A DNA stretch of 64,000 nt, taken from assembly GCA_018660825.1 (NCBI GenBank), contig JABJJO010000152.1, forward strand, positions 1 through 64,000, written 5' to 3'. Shown in pieces: positions 48,886 through 58,469 of this stretch. The DNA is from Planctomycetaceae bacterium (GTDB lineage: Bacteria > Planctomycetota > Planctomycetia > Pirellulales > Pirellulaceae). The stretch's first letter is position 1; every line of letters begins with the position of its first letter. The translations under genes were made by a program, and so were the position numbers. The notes under the pieces are model-generated. The model was not told the origin of the DNA and ran no database searches. It saw only the letters and a list, made by a program, of their open reading frames with translations.

Positions 48886-50943
48886 ATGCGCAGGCTTCCA
48901 CTTTGCCGAACTCCCTCTAAGATCCTCATCGCTCTATTACTGATTGCGTCGTTTTGCCCGAACATTACTGCTGAGAGCATTGGTGAACCATCTGCCAAAG
49001 ACCGTCAAATCACTTTAACCGTACGGATTTTGATGACCCGTCAACATCTAACAAAACATAAGTTAGATGACGAAATATCCCAACGTGCACTGGTTACGTT
49101 TCTAAAAGCACTTGATCCCATGAAACTCTACTTTCTGCAGAGTGACATTGATGAGTTTGATGCCAAGAAGAACGATATCGACGACATGATTAACGACGGT
49201 AAATTAGAGTTTGCTTTCACTGTATTTGATCGCTTGATGGAGCGAATGGTGGTAAGTGTTACGGCTGCCAATCGCATGATTGATGAAAAACACGATTTTA
49301 CTGTCGACGAATACCTCAGCACAGATTGGGACAATCTGACATACGCAGCCGATCGGACTGCGCTCGACGATCGCTGGCGTAAACGAATCAAATACAATCT
49401 ACTCGTTCTCAAGGGTGATGAAACGGAAGGAGATGAAGCGCGACAACGATTACACCGTCGCTATAACAGTTTGCTCAAACAGATGCAACAAACCAAGACC
49501 GACGAGTTGCTCGAGATGTTCCTCACTGCGGTCACCACCAGTTATGATCCACACACAACCTACATGTCACCGACGACTTTGGAAAACTTTGAAATCCAAA
49601 TGCGGTTGAATCTTGACGGCATCGGTGCACAACTGACTCTCGAAGATGGCTACACTAACATCACCAAGATTATTACTGGGGGCGCGGCCGACCAACAAGG
49701 TGACCTAACCGTTAAAGATCGAATCGTGAGTGTTGGACAAGGTGCTGATGGTGAAATGGTTGACGTTATCGACATGAAGCTGAATGACGTCGTTGCCAAA
49801 ATCCGAGGCAAAGCGGGGACCACTGTACGCTTAGGAATTATCCACGATGGTAGTGCTGAAACTGTCGAAGTAAAAATTGTGCGTGCGAAAATTCAATTAC
49901 GCGATAGTGAAGCAAAAGGTAAGATTATCGAGCATCAACTTGGGGCCGATAGCAAAACCTACAAAGTTGGGATCATCAATTTGCCTTCCTTCTATATGGA
50001 TATGGAAGCCGCTCGCAAAGGCGTCAAGGATTATCGCAGCACAACACGCGACGTCCGAGTCATCATCGATGGCTTCAAAAAAGATGGCGTCGATGCGATT
50101 GTGATGGATCTATCAACCAACGGTGGTGGAAGCTTAACGGAGGCCATCGATTTAACAGGCTTGTTTATCGACCAAGGAACGGTTGTCCAAGTAAAAAGCC
50201 CTAGTGGAGAGGTACAGCAATATGACGATCGCAATCCCGGTACCGCCTGGGACGGCCCACTAGTTGTCGTCTGTAGCAAATTCAGTGCAAGCGCCAGTGA
50301 AATTTTCGCTGGAGCTATAGCAGATTACGATCGCGGGATTGTGGTCGGTGACTCCGCTACGCATGGTAAGGGAACTGTTCAAAGCCTGCTTGAACTCGGC
50401 TCGCAACTGTTCCGCATTGCTAATCCGCCCAACTTAGGCGCCTTGAAAATCACGATGCAACAGTTTTATCGCCCTAGCGGGGAAAGCACTCAGTTGCGTG
50501 GAGTCAAATCCGATGTCATCTTGCCATCGATTACCGACCATATGGACGTCTCTGAATCCGATTTGGATTATCCAGTCGCGTTTGATGAAGTCGATGACAC
50601 GGTCAAGGAATCGCTTGGTTTGCGAGATGCCGCACTCATTGAATCACTAACAGCAGCATCCGCCAAACGAATTGCTGCCTCTGAAAAGTTCCAGAAACTG
50701 CTGGAGCAAATTGGGAAGTATAATGAACAGCGGAAAGAGAAGCAAATAACGCTCAATGAAGAAAAATACTTTGCTGAACGGAAAACTCGTGACGCGGAAA
50801 AAGAAACGCGCGAAGCTCTACGCGACAAAGTAAATGGAGAAAGTGAAATTTTCCCGACTACGTTTTATAACTCTGAAGTGCTCAACATCACGGTTGAATA
50901 CATCAAACAAGTTGCCGGAAAAATTAAACTAGCCGGCAAGTAG
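48886..50943 (+). CDS. prc: Carboxy-terminal processing protease (tail-specific, S41)
   Basis: A 685-residue S41 protease with a signal peptide (ILIALLLIASFCPNITA). N-terminal helical domain (MTRQHLTKHKLDDEISQRALV, KALDPMKLYFLQSDIDEF) is the Prc type. A PDZ follows (LDGIGAQLTLEDGYTNITKIITGG). The catalytic region has KFSASASEIFAG at about 465-476 with the nucleophile in it, and Lys495 in THGKGTVQ, the Ser/Lys dyad. A DUF3340-like C-terminal part (VAFDEVDDTVKESL, then a charged coiled coil and FYNSEVLNITVEYIKQVAGK) ends it. It degrades or trims periplasmic proteins and those with nonpolar tails. Confidence 0.94.
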   Translation: MRRLPLCRTPSKILIALLLIASFCPNITAESIGEPSAKDRQITLTVRILMTRQHLTKHKLDDEISQRALVTFLKALDPMKLYFLQSDIDEFDAKKNDIDDMINDGKLEFAFTVFDRLMERMVVSVTAANRMIDEKHDFTVDEYLSTDWDNLTYAADRTALDDRWRKRIKYNLLVLKGDETEGDEARQRLHRRYNSLLKQMQQTKTDELLEMFLTAVTTSYDPHTTYMSPTTLENFEIQMRLNLDGIGAQLTLEDGYTNITKIITGGAADQQGDLTVKDRIVSVGQGADGEMVDVIDMKLNDVVAKIRGKAGTTVRLGIIHDGSAETVEVKIVRAKIQLRDSEAKGKIIEHQLGADSKTYKVGIINLPSFYMDMEAARKGVKDYRSTTRDVRVIIDGFKKDGVDAIVMDLSTNGGGSLTEAIDLTGLFIDQGTVVQVKSPSGEVQQYDDRNPGTAWDGPLVVVCSKFSASASEIFAGAIADYDRGIVVGDSATHGKGTVQSLLELGSQLFRIANPPNLGALKITMQQFYRPSGESTQLRGVKSDVILPSITDHMDVSESDLDYPVAFDEVDDTVKESLGLRDAALIESLTAASAKRIAASEKFQKLLEQIGKYNEQRKEKQITLNEEKYFAERKTRDAEKETREALRDKVNGESEIFPTTFYNSEVLNITVEYIKQVAGKIKLAGK

Positions 50944-51050
50944 CGGCAGAGGGCTAAGCAATATCAACGCTTGAGAAGTATCTCCGTTTTGTCACATTCG
51001 TGTCAATCTGTAGTTGATGCTGTAAAAACTGGCAGTTTCGCGAATATGCT

Positions 51051-51860
51051 CTATTGAATGTTTAGGTCGATTTGCATACCGTCATAGCCTAATTCCATAG
51101 ATGGTGGTAAAGCTGCATTGACTACATCGTGATCTAGGTCGTGTGAAATATGTGTGAAAATCGTTCGCGCTGCGCCAATGTTTTCTGCTGCGTCAATTGC
51201 TTCGTCTAATCCAAAATGAGTGACATGTGGTTTATGCCGCAAAGCATCGAGTATCAAACAATCAAGTCCTTCAAGCAACGGCCAGCTTGATTCTGGGATT
51301 TCATTCGTATCGGTGCAATAGGCAATATTGCCAATACGAAAACCTAGTACTTCAAAACATGGACCGTGTTGCAATCGAATCGGTGTCACCGTTGTGCCCA
51401 ACACTTCGAACGACTCAGTGGTGATCGACCTTAATTCGAGTTGAGGAATCGAGCCGGGGTGCGTTTGTTTCTTATTGCTAAACGCGTAGTCATAAGATTG
51501 CCTAATTCTTGCTTCAACGGCGGCTTCACAATATAGTGGAACGGCATGGCCCAGATAGAACTGAAACAACCGGAGATCATCCAAACCAAAAATATGGTCG
51601 GCGTGTTCGTGTGTATACAGGACGCTATGGACGATGCCAATTTTCTCTCGTAATAATTGATGTCGTAAATCCGGCGGGGTATCAATGAGGAGGTTACCTT
51701 GCTCGAGTCCAAATACGACACTACAACGAGTCCGCTTGTTTCGCAAGTTTAAACTGGTGCAAACATCGCAACCACATCCAATCGACGGGACACCGACAGA
51801 CGTGCCAGTCCCTAACAGAATCATTTTTCCTCGTATGTCTGTGGTCACTACCGGTTTCAT
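51051..51860 (-). CDS. PhnP-like metallo-beta-lactamase-fold hydrolase
   Basis: A 269-residue MBL-fold protein. ILLGTGTSVGVPSIGCGCDVC is the family start, with the Cys pair that binds a structural zinc in PhnP. The metal motif THEHADHIFGLDDLR (HxHxDH) follows. The second half has YCTDTNEIPESSW, LIDALRHKPHVTHFG and FTHISHDLDHD. PhnP acts on cyclic phosphates, but the homologues outside phn operons often have other, undefined roles, such as cyclic phosphodiesters. There are no phn genes near. It is convergent with prc and divergent from secA. Confidence 0.88.
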   Translation of the reverse strand: MKPVVTTDIRGKMILLGTGTSVGVPSIGCGCDVCTSLNLRNKRTRCSVVFGLEQGNLLIDTPPDLRHQLLREKIGIVHSVLYTHEHADHIFGLDDLRLFQFYLGHAVPLYCEAAVEARIRQSYDYAFSNKKQTHPGSIPQLELRSITTESFEVLGTTVTPIRLQHGPCFEVLGFRIGNIAYCTDTNEIPESSWPLLEGLDCLILDALRHKPHVTHFGLDEAIDAAENIGAARTIFTHISHDLDHDVVNAALPPSMELGYDGMQIDLNIQ

Positions 51861-52133
51861 AAAACCCTCTGTCTTCCAACTACTACAAACCGCATCATTA
51901 TATTTTCAGGTGAGAATACTTTAACCGGCGTTGACCCTTTATAACTGCTCCATTAGGCTACCAACAGTTATCTTAACTCTATAAAATAACTAGTTTAGGC
52001 TAGTTAGTGGTTATTAACCAACAATTCACGTCTCAAACAATGCAAACCATGAATGATCATCAATAGGCGAGAATTTTAGCCCGCTTGATTCAACGTCGGT
52101 CGCGCTAACAAATCACAATATCTACAGGCAGCA
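51861..52133. other. Divergent intergenic region, PhnP-like gene / secA
   Basis: A 273-base gap without coding potential. It should carry the promoters for both neighbours. TATAAA at 51980-51985 is a possible -10 for secA. Two inverted repeats follow: ACTAG/CTAGT at 51989-52004 and TGGTTA/TAACCA at 52008-52020. A TTGACC at 51931-51936 has no good -10 at the right spacing. Confidence 0.4.
52008..52020 (+). repeat. Inverted repeat in secA leader (TGGTTA/TAACCA)
   Basis: TGGTTATTAACCA is a perfect 6+6 palindrome with a one-base centre, 113 bases before the secA ATG and downstream of a TATAAA. It differs from the site in the prc leader by one inserted base and the flanks (both continue AAC). Confidence 0.35.
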
Positions 52134-55100
52134 ATGGATACAATCATAAGAATCTGGGAATTAATCAAAGCTTTTTTTCTCAGTATTGTCAATGTATTTG
52201 ACCAAGTAGTAACGTCAACATTTGGATCGTCTAATAAACGTCAAGTTGATCATTACAATGAGGAAATTGAGGGCATTAACGCGCTTGAACCTAAGTATCA
52301 AGCGATGTCTGATGATGAACTGCGCGCGCAAACTGAATTATTTCGCGAGCGGCTAAAGACTGGCCAAACACTCGAGGACATTCGTAACGAGGCATTTGCC
52401 GTAGCGCGGGAAGCAGGCCGACGTTATCTAGCAATGCGACATTACGATGTACAGCTCATCGGAGGTTTAGTCTTGCACGACGGGAAGATCGCCGAAATGG
52501 TCACCGGAGAAGGCAAAACGCTCGTCGCCACATTACCTGCTTATCTGAATGCCCTCGATGGCAAAGGCGTCCACGTTATCACCGTCAATGACTACCTAGC
52601 GCGGCGTGATATGGAATGGATGGCTCCGTTATTTCTAGGACTCGGACTGACAATCGGCAACATCCAAAGTGACATGCCAGTTCGCGAACGCCAGGATTCC
52701 TACGCCTGTGACATCACCTACGGTACAAACAACGAATTTGGCTTCGATTATCTACGTGATAACATGCGTCCAGCAGCTCGCGGCGATGAGCGTTTTCCGC
52801 CGCACCAGCAACAAAGCCAGGGTATGCTGACCTATGCCATTGTTGACGAAGTCGACAATATCTTAATCGACGAAGCCCGTACGCCATTGATCATCTCCGG
52901 CCCTGCTCATGACAATCTGCAGAAATATGCAGATGCTGACAAGCTAGCGCGGCAACTAAAAAAAGATGATCACTTTGTCGTCAACGAAAAAGATCATAGC
53001 GTCAATCTAACGGATGAAGGAATTCGTCACGCCGAAAAATTAGCTGGTGTTGAAAGTTTCTATACGGCCGGAAACATGGAATGGCCACACTTAATCGACA
53101 ACTCACTCAAAGCGCATTTTCTCTACAACACCGATGTCAACTATGTTGTCCGCGACGACAAAATCATCATCGTTGATCAATTCACGGGACGCTTGATGGA
53201 TGGGCGACAATGGTCTGACGGATTGCACCAAGCAGTGGAAGCCAAAGAAGGTGTGAAAATCAAAGAGGAAACTCAAACGCTGGCAACGATTACACTACAG
53301 AACTATTTTAAACTCTACAAAAAAATCTCTGGGATGACCGGTACCGCTCTCACAGAAGCCCGCGAGTTTTGGGATATTTACAAAATGAATGTCGTGGCTA
53401 TCCCCACAAACCGGCCTATGCAGCGAGCTGAATTTCGCGATGTGATTTATCTGGAAGAACGCTACAAATTCAAAGCCGTCGCCGACGAAGTTGAACAGAT
53501 GAACAAATGGGATACGCTCATCATGAACAATGGTGATGAAATCATCGGCAAGGTCGAATCTGAAAACGAGGGCACCGTAGTACTACTGGCTGCAGATACA
53601 CGCAAACGCGAATCATTCCAACGCAGTGACATCAAGCAAATCAACGTTGCCGGACGTCCCGTCCTCGTCGGAACCGTTTCTATTGAAAAAAGTGAATTGA
53701 TTTCCGAATACCTTGATAAACGCGGAATCGAGCATGAAGTTCTCAATGCCAAGAACCACGGACGTGAAGCCGATATCATCGCACAAGCAGGCCGTCGCAG
53801 CGCCGTCACAATTGCTACAAACATGGCGGGACGTGGTACAGACATTGTCCTCGGCGGGAATCCAGAAACATTGGCATGGTCGCGTCTACAAAACACATAC
53901 CCCACGCGACTTGATGTACCACAGCAAGAATGGGATGACCTGATTCGCGAAATTGACAACGAATATGATATGTCGGCCGAAGGAGAGGGAATCAAAGAAA
54001 TCGGTGGCCTCCATGTAATCGGCACCGAACGTCACGATGCCCGTCGTATCGATTTGCAATTGCGTGGACGTTGTGGTCGCCAAGGTGATCCTGGCAGCAG
54101 TCGCTTCTTCTTGTCACTCGACGATGATCTAATGCGGATCTTCGGAGGCGACTCCATTAAAGGCCTCCTCGGTCGCTTCGGTATGGGAGAGGAAGAACGT
54201 ATTGAAAGCGGAATGGTTTCGCGCAGAATTGAAAGTGCTCAAAAGAAAGTCGAAGAGCGGAACTTTGAAATTCGTAAAAACCTACTCGAATACGACGAAG
54301 TGATGGATACCCAGCGAAAACGATTATATGCCTATCGTCAAGAAATCCTCGATGGCGATAACGTTTCCACGAAGATCACCGATTGCCTCGACGAACAAAT
54401 CACTTACTACCTCGATCTTTTCCTAGACCCAAACTACGGAGTCGATTCCTTTGCGACGTGGGTGAATGGCCAATTCGGCATGAAGGAAGAATCCCGCCTG
54501 TTCGCTGGAATGGATTTCGAACAGGCTCAAGATGAAACGCGCCGTCTTGCCGAGCGAGCGGCACGCATTCGCATTCGTGATGGTATCGAAGAAAACCTAC
54601 CGTCCGATTTTGACGAAGAAGAATGGAATTGGGAGGCCTTAGCCAAGCTAGTTAATAATAGTTGGAACACGAGTTTACGAACACGCGATTTGAAGGAAAT
54701 TCATATCGATGATCTCGAAATTGAACTGCATGAGATGGCCGTGCGGGCAATTGGCCAAGCTGACTTAGCCGAATCCGAAGCGTTCTTACAAGAAGACTAT
54801 GGAAAACAAGCGTTGGCCTCTTGGGTTAAAAATAAGTTTGGCTTTGAAATCACTGATGAAGACATCAGAGATTCGAGTAACGAAGTATTGGTCGATTTAA
54901 TTCACCAACAAGCATTGGAGATGTACACACATAAAGAAGCTGAATATCCCGTCATGGCTAGTATTTATCATTTCACCGAAGGCCGCGATGGTCGTCTAGA
55001 TCGGGAAGCACTTGTGAAATGGGCGGCCGAACGATTTGATGCAGATATTGAAATGGACAGTTTCCGCAGCATGCAACGAAATGAAATTCGGGAAATGCTT

Positions 55101-55805
55101 GTAGATCTAAGCTTGGCAAGCCAAAAACGATCAAACAACCACCGCAATTGGGTCGCCGAGCAAATCAGTAAACACTACGACGAACAATCTGAAAATAGTC
55201 GTCTCGATCGTGTTGCCAATGAAGGTGAAATTGCCACCATTTCATTGTGGTTACGTGACCAAGTCGAATTTGAAATCGACGTAAAACAACTCGGCGAGCT
55301 AAATCGCAAACGACTATTGCGCGCAATGTCTTCCGCCGTCGAAGATAAGCACCATCAGGAAATGCGACGAATGGAACGGTCGTTGCTACTGCAAATCGTC
55401 GATATGGCTTGGAAAGATCACCTATTAACGATGGATCGCCTACGCAGTTCCGTCGGATTACAAGGTTATGCACAGAAGGATCCCAAGGTTGAATACAAAC
55501 GTGAAGGGATGAAACTGTATGACGATATGTGGTTTTCGTTGGGCGAACAAGTTACCGACTTGATCTTCCGTATGGAACGCCTCAATGAAGATTTTATCGG
55601 ATCCACTTGGATTGAATCCTCTGCTTCTCATGACCAGGCTCAATCGTCATCGGACATCGCACGCGAGCAACAGGGCACTAACACGGGTGGTCGCGGTGGA
55701 GATCCAGCCAAGACGATTCGCAATGTTGGGCCCAAGGTCGGTCGCAATGACCCCTGTCCTTGTGGTAGCGGGAAAAAATACAAAAAATGTTGCCTCGGAA
55801 AATAG
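52134..55805 (+). CDS. secA: SecA preprotein translocase ATPase, expanded form
   Basis: A 1223-residue SecA, the motor that drives preproteins through SecYEG; E. coli SecA has 901. Walker A is GEGKT at 125-129, DEVDNILIDEARTPL holds Walker B, and RGRCGRQGDPGS is the second ATPase motif. The C-terminus has the zinc motif CPCGSGKKYKKCC. Two features lengthen it. An insert of about 48 residues at 459-506 (IMNNGDEIIGKVESENEG) lies between EVEQMNK and GRPVLVGTVSIEKSE, at the start of the second nucleotide-binding fold. From about 773 to 1075 the helical-wing region has about five copies of one unit. RSLLLQIVDMAWKDHL then returns to the normal scaffold helix. kdtA starts 12 bases after the stop. 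Confidence 0.97.
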   Translation: MDTIIRIWELIKAFFLSIVNVFDQVVTSTFGSSNKRQVDHYNEEIEGINALEPKYQAMSDDELRAQTELFRERLKTGQTLEDIRNEAFAVAREAGRRYLAMRHYDVQLIGGLVLHDGKIAEMVTGEGKTLVATLPAYLNALDGKGVHVITVNDYLARRDMEWMAPLFLGLGLTIGNIQSDMPVRERQDSYACDITYGTNNEFGFDYLRDNMRPAARGDERFPPHQQQSQGMLTYAIVDEVDNILIDEARTPLIISGPAHDNLQKYADADKLARQLKKDDHFVVNEKDHSVNLTDEGIRHAEKLAGVESFYTAGNMEWPHLIDNSLKAHFLYNTDVNYVVRDDKIIIVDQFTGRLMDGRQWSDGLHQAVEAKEGVKIKEETQTLATITLQNYFKLYKKISGMTGTALTEAREFWDIYKMNVVAIPTNRPMQRAEFRDVIYLEERYKFKAVADEVEQMNKWDTLIMNNGDEIIGKVESENEGTVVLLAADTRKRESFQRSDIKQINVAGRPVLVGTVSIEKSELISEYLDKRGIEHEVLNAKNHGREADIIAQAGRRSAVTIATNMAGRGTDIVLGGNPETLAWSRLQNTYPTRLDVPQQEWDDLIREIDNEYDMSAEGEGIKEIGGLHVIGTERHDARRIDLQLRGRCGRQGDPGSSRFFLSLDDDLMRIFGGDSIKGLLGRFGMGEEERIESGMVSRRIESAQKKVEERNFEIRKNLLEYDEVMDTQRKRLYAYRQEILDGDNVSTKITDCLDEQITYYLDLFLDPNYGVDSFATWVNGQFGMKEESRLFAGMDFEQAQDETRRLAERAARIRIRDGIEENLPSDFDEEEWNWEALAKLVNNSWNTSLRTRDLKEIHIDDLEIELHEMAVRAIGQADLAESEAFLQEDYGKQALASWVKNKFGFEITDEDIRDSSNEVLVDLIHQQALEMYTHKEAEYPVMASIYHFTEGRDGRLDREALVKWAAERFDADIEMDSFRSMQRNEIREMLVDLSLASQKRSNNHRNWVAEQISKHYDEQSENSRLDRVANEGEIATISLWLRDQVEFEIDVKQLGELNRKRLLRAMSSAVEDKHHQEMRRMERSLLLQIVDMAWKDHLLTMDRLRSSVGLQGYAQKDPKVEYKREGMKLYDDMWFSLGEQVTDLIFRMERLNEDFIGSTWIESSASHDQAQSSSDIAREQQGTNTGGRGGDPAKTIRNVGPKVGRNDPCPCGSGKKYKKCCLGK
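54450..55355 (+). repeat. secA: Five diverged protein repeats in SecA helical-wing region
   Basis: Copies start near residues 773, 835, 893, 959 and 1034 (spacing 58-75). Each core of about 40 residues has the pattern ALAxWVxxxFxxEI, a short turn, then a helix ending xLxxxAxxx: FATWVNGQFGM, ALAKLVNNSWN, ALASWVKNKFGFEI, ALVKWAAERFDADI and TISLWLRDQVEFEI. The third resembles the single unit I recall in E. coli SecA (LKNDFDLDLP...ILAQSIEVYQRKE). The copies are diverged in DNA. Confidence 0.6.
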
Positions 55806-55817
55806 AGAGACCCGCCA

Positions 55818-57095
55818 ATGCCTTGGTTACGGAACCTCGTTTACCTACTGCTCATTGTCCTAGTGTTGCCCAAACTCATTTACTCTGCCCTGCGGCATGG
55901 AAAATACCGTCAAGGATTCGCGGAAAAATTTCTGGGCCTCGTCCCCCGAACTCAAATCGATGCCAGTAAGCGTTGTATTTGGTTTCATGCTGTCAGCGTG
56001 GGCGAGGTCAACTTATTACAAACGCTGATTTACGAAATCGAACAACGGAATCCTCAATGCCATTGCGTCATTAGCACCACTACGCGTACTGGCTATGAAC
56101 TCGCTCGAGAAAAATATGCCCCCCGCACCGTCTTCTATTGTCCACTCGATTTCTCCTGGGCCATCAAATCCGCACTTAGACGAATACAACCCAATCTACT
56201 CGTACTCGTCGAACTAGAACTGTGGCCCAACCTCATCCATTTTGCCACGAAACAAACTAAGGTTGTGGTGGTCAACGGTCGACTCAGCGAAAATAGCACT
56301 CGAGGATACCGGCGGCTGGGATTCATTATTAAATCAACCGTCCGTCAACTCGATCATATCGCTGTCCAAAATAATGAATACTATCAGCGTTTCCTTTCAA
56401 TTGGTGCCACGACCGCACAACTTACCATTACTGGTTCAATTAAATTTGACGGGGCACAAGCGGATCGGAAAAACGAACAAACCGTTGAATTACAGAGACT
56501 CGCAGGAATTTCCGCTACCGATTTCGTCATCGTCGCCGGCTCAACTCAAGTCGAAGAAGAAGAAATTAGCCTGCAGGTAGTGCAGCAGTTAATTCCCAAC
56601 ATTCCGCAACTGAAACTAGTCATCGTTCCGCGACACCCTGAGCGATTCGATGACGTTGCACGAGCCATCGAACAAACCGGTCTTCTCACGCGTCGGCGTT
56701 CAACCATCATCAAGCCAGTCGATCCTAGTACCAAGGTCATTCTCGTCGATGCCGTCGGAGAACTCGGAGCTTGGTGGGGCTTAGCCGATATTGGATTCGT
56801 TGGCGGCAGCATGGGTAAACGCGGCGGACAGAATATGATCGAACCTGCGGCCTATGGCGTTGCCGTTTGTTTCGGACCCAATACAATCAATTTTCGTGAC
56901 ATTGTCGAAATGCTGTTGGCCGACGATGCCGCGCAAGTTGTGCATGATCACTCTGAATTTGAGCAATTTGTGTTGGCCGCAATCAAGGATCCTACGACGG
57001 CGAACCAAATGGGCCAACGTGCCAAACTGCTCGTCCATGCGCAACAAGGAGCTACCACGCGCAGTGTCGACATTTTATTTTCATTGCTCGACTAA
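55818..57095 (+). CDS. kdtA: 3-deoxy-D-manno-octulosonic acid (Kdo) transferase
   Basis: A 425-residue WaaA/KdtA that adds Kdo to lipid IVA. An N-terminal membrane anchor (LVYLLLIVLVLPKLIYSALR) is followed by GKYRQGFAEKFLG, the catalytic Glu63 in FHAVSVGEVN, VISTTTRTGYELAREK, LVELELWPNL and VNGRLSENSTRGYRRL. The second GT-B half has ITGSIKFDGAQ, IVAGSTQVEEEEI, LVIVPRHPERFDDVA and FVGGSMGKRGGQNMIEPAAYG. It begins 12 bases after secA, an unusual partner for it but a consistent envelope theme. With lpxK it shows a Kdo-lipid A pathway. Confidence 0.95.
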   Translation: MPWLRNLVYLLLIVLVLPKLIYSALRHGKYRQGFAEKFLGLVPRTQIDASKRCIWFHAVSVGEVNLLQTLIYEIEQRNPQCHCVISTTTRTGYELAREKYAPRTVFYCPLDFSWAIKSALRRIQPNLLVLVELELWPNLIHFATKQTKVVVVNGRLSENSTRGYRRLGFIIKSTVRQLDHIAVQNNEYYQRFLSIGATTAQLTITGSIKFDGAQADRKNEQTVELQRLAGISATDFVIVAGSTQVEEEEISLQVVQQLIPNIPQLKLVIVPRHPERFDDVARAIEQTGLLTRRRSTIIKPVDPSTKVILVDAVGELGAWWGLADIGFVGGSMGKRGGQNMIEPAAYGVAVCFGPNTINFRDIVEMLLADDAAQVVHDHSEFEQFVLAAIKDPTTANQMGQRAKLLVHAQQGATTRSVDILFSLLD

Positions 57096-57098
57096 TCA

Positions 57099-57121
57099 CC
57101 GCAAATACATCTATCTTGCGG
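57099..57121 (+). other. Inverted repeat after kdtA
   Basis: CCGCAA and TTGCGG are exact inverses with an 11-base loop, just after the kdtA stop. No T-run follows, so termination by this hairpin alone is doubtful. The rest of the 157-base gap to metK holds no visible SAM riboswitch. Confidence 0.3.
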
Positions 57122-57252
57122 GGCTCTGTGTGGTTGTCGATTCGGGAAAATGCAAACTATAATCACAGCTTGCCGAAAACTTTCCAATATTTCATTTGCC
57201 CCTAATTATTCATCTACATTTTACCCGTTGTGCCAAATAAGGAAATTCATCC

Positions 57253-58413
57253 GTGACATCCGGAAAATACTTGTTCACTAGCGAATCCGTCAGCATGGGA
57301 CACCCCGATAAACTTGCTGACCAAATCTCTGATGGTGTTCTCGACGCACTCATTGCCGAAGATCCCTACAGCCGTGTTGCGTGTGAAACACTGGTCACGA
57401 CAGGAATGGCGATGATCGCCGGAGAAATTACGTCCAAAGCTGAAATTAATTACCCAAAAATTGTCCGCGATGTCATCCGCGAAGTGGGCTACACCGACGA
57501 TGAAATGGGCATAGCAGCTGATACCTGTGCTGTCTTGACTTCGATCGATGCACAGAGTCCTGACATTGCTCAAGGCGTAAACGAAGATGCAAAATCTGAT
57601 AAAGCTATCGGTGCCGGCGACCAAGGCCTCATGTTTGGTTTTGCCTGTCGCGACACTCCCGATCAACTGATGCCGTTAACAATCGCTCTATCACATCAAA
57701 TCCTAGATCGTCTTAACCAAGCGAGATTTTCCAGTGAAGTCGATTGGTTGCGGCCCGACAGTAAAAGCCAAGTCACTGTTGAATATGATGGCTTTAAGCC
57801 AGTGCGCATCGACACGGTGGTTGTCAGCACCCAGCATACGCCTACCGTAGAAAATGATGATATCCACGAATTTATTATCAACAAAATAGTAAACCCCGTA
57901 TTACCGGCCGATATGCTCGACGATAATATTACCTATCACATCAATCCGACCGGACGTTTTGTCACGGGTGGACCACATGGCGACTGTGGATTGACGGGAC
58001 GCAAGATTATCGTCGACACGTACGGCGGCTGGGGCCGACATGGCGGGGGCGCGTTCAGTGGCAAAGATCCCACTAAAGTTGATCGTAGTGCGGCCTACAT
58101 GGCTCGTCACGTTGCTAAAAATATTGTCGCTGCTGAATTGGCTGAACGCTGCGAAGTACAACTTGCTTACGCGATCGGTGTCGCGGACCCCGTAAGTATT
58201 CATGTTGATACACAAGGCACAGGCCAAGTCCCTGACAGCCAAATTTGCCAAGTGATTCGAGATTTCTTTTCACTAGCACCTAGCGGTATCATCAAATATC
58301 TCGATTTACGAAAACCAATTTATCGCAAGACTGCTGCCGGTGGTCATTTCGGCCGTAGCGAATTCAGTTGGGAATCAACCGATCGCGCCGAGGAATTAAA
58401 GTCACAGTTCTAA
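57253..58413 (+). CDS. metK: S-adenosylmethionine synthase
   Basis: A 386-residue methionine adenosyltransferase. [23 protein letters not shown] is the ATP-binding start, [12 protein letters not shown] is the P-loop-like motif, and [28 protein letters not shown] carries the phosphate-binding residues. Length and order are standard. The start is a GTG (57253) preceded by AAGGAA at 11 bases. The enzyme supplies SAM for methylation in the cytosol. Confidence 0.97.
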   Translation: MTSGKYLFTSESVSMGHPDKLADQISDGVLDALIAEDPYSRVACETLVTTGMAMIAGEITSKAEINYPKIVRDVIREVGYTDDEMGIAADTCAVLTSIDAQSPDIAQGVNEDAKSDKAIGAGDQGLMFGFACRDTPDQLMPLTIALSHQILDRLNQARFSSEVDWLRPDSKSQVTVEYDGFKPVRIDTVVVSTQHTPTVENDDIHEFIINKIVNPVLPADMLDDNITYHINPTGRFVTGGPHGDCGLTGRKIIVDTYGGWGRHGGGAFSGKDPTKVDRSAAYMARHVAKNIVAAELAERCEVQLAYAIGVADPVSIHVDTQGTGQVPDSQICQVIRDFFSLAPSGIIKYLDLRKPIYRKTAAGGHFGRSEFSWESTDRAEELKSQF

Positions 58414-58469
58414 ACACAGCAATCTGGATTCTATTGACGCCCGACGCCTACGTGCATTAACCTTCCACG

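Noticed and set aside
53462-54025. 187-residue open frame on the minus strand inside secA
   Set aside because: It lies wholly opposite a strongly conserved SecA region, has no recognisable domain and is Ser/Arg-rich as expected of an antisense shadow.
57096-57252. SAM riboswitch before metK
   Set aside because: The 157-base gap has one short inverted repeat but no match to the layout of known SAM riboswitch classes that I can see.
57247-57666. 139-residue minus-strand frame opposite metK
   Set aside because: Antisense shadow of a highly conserved gene; no recognisable features.
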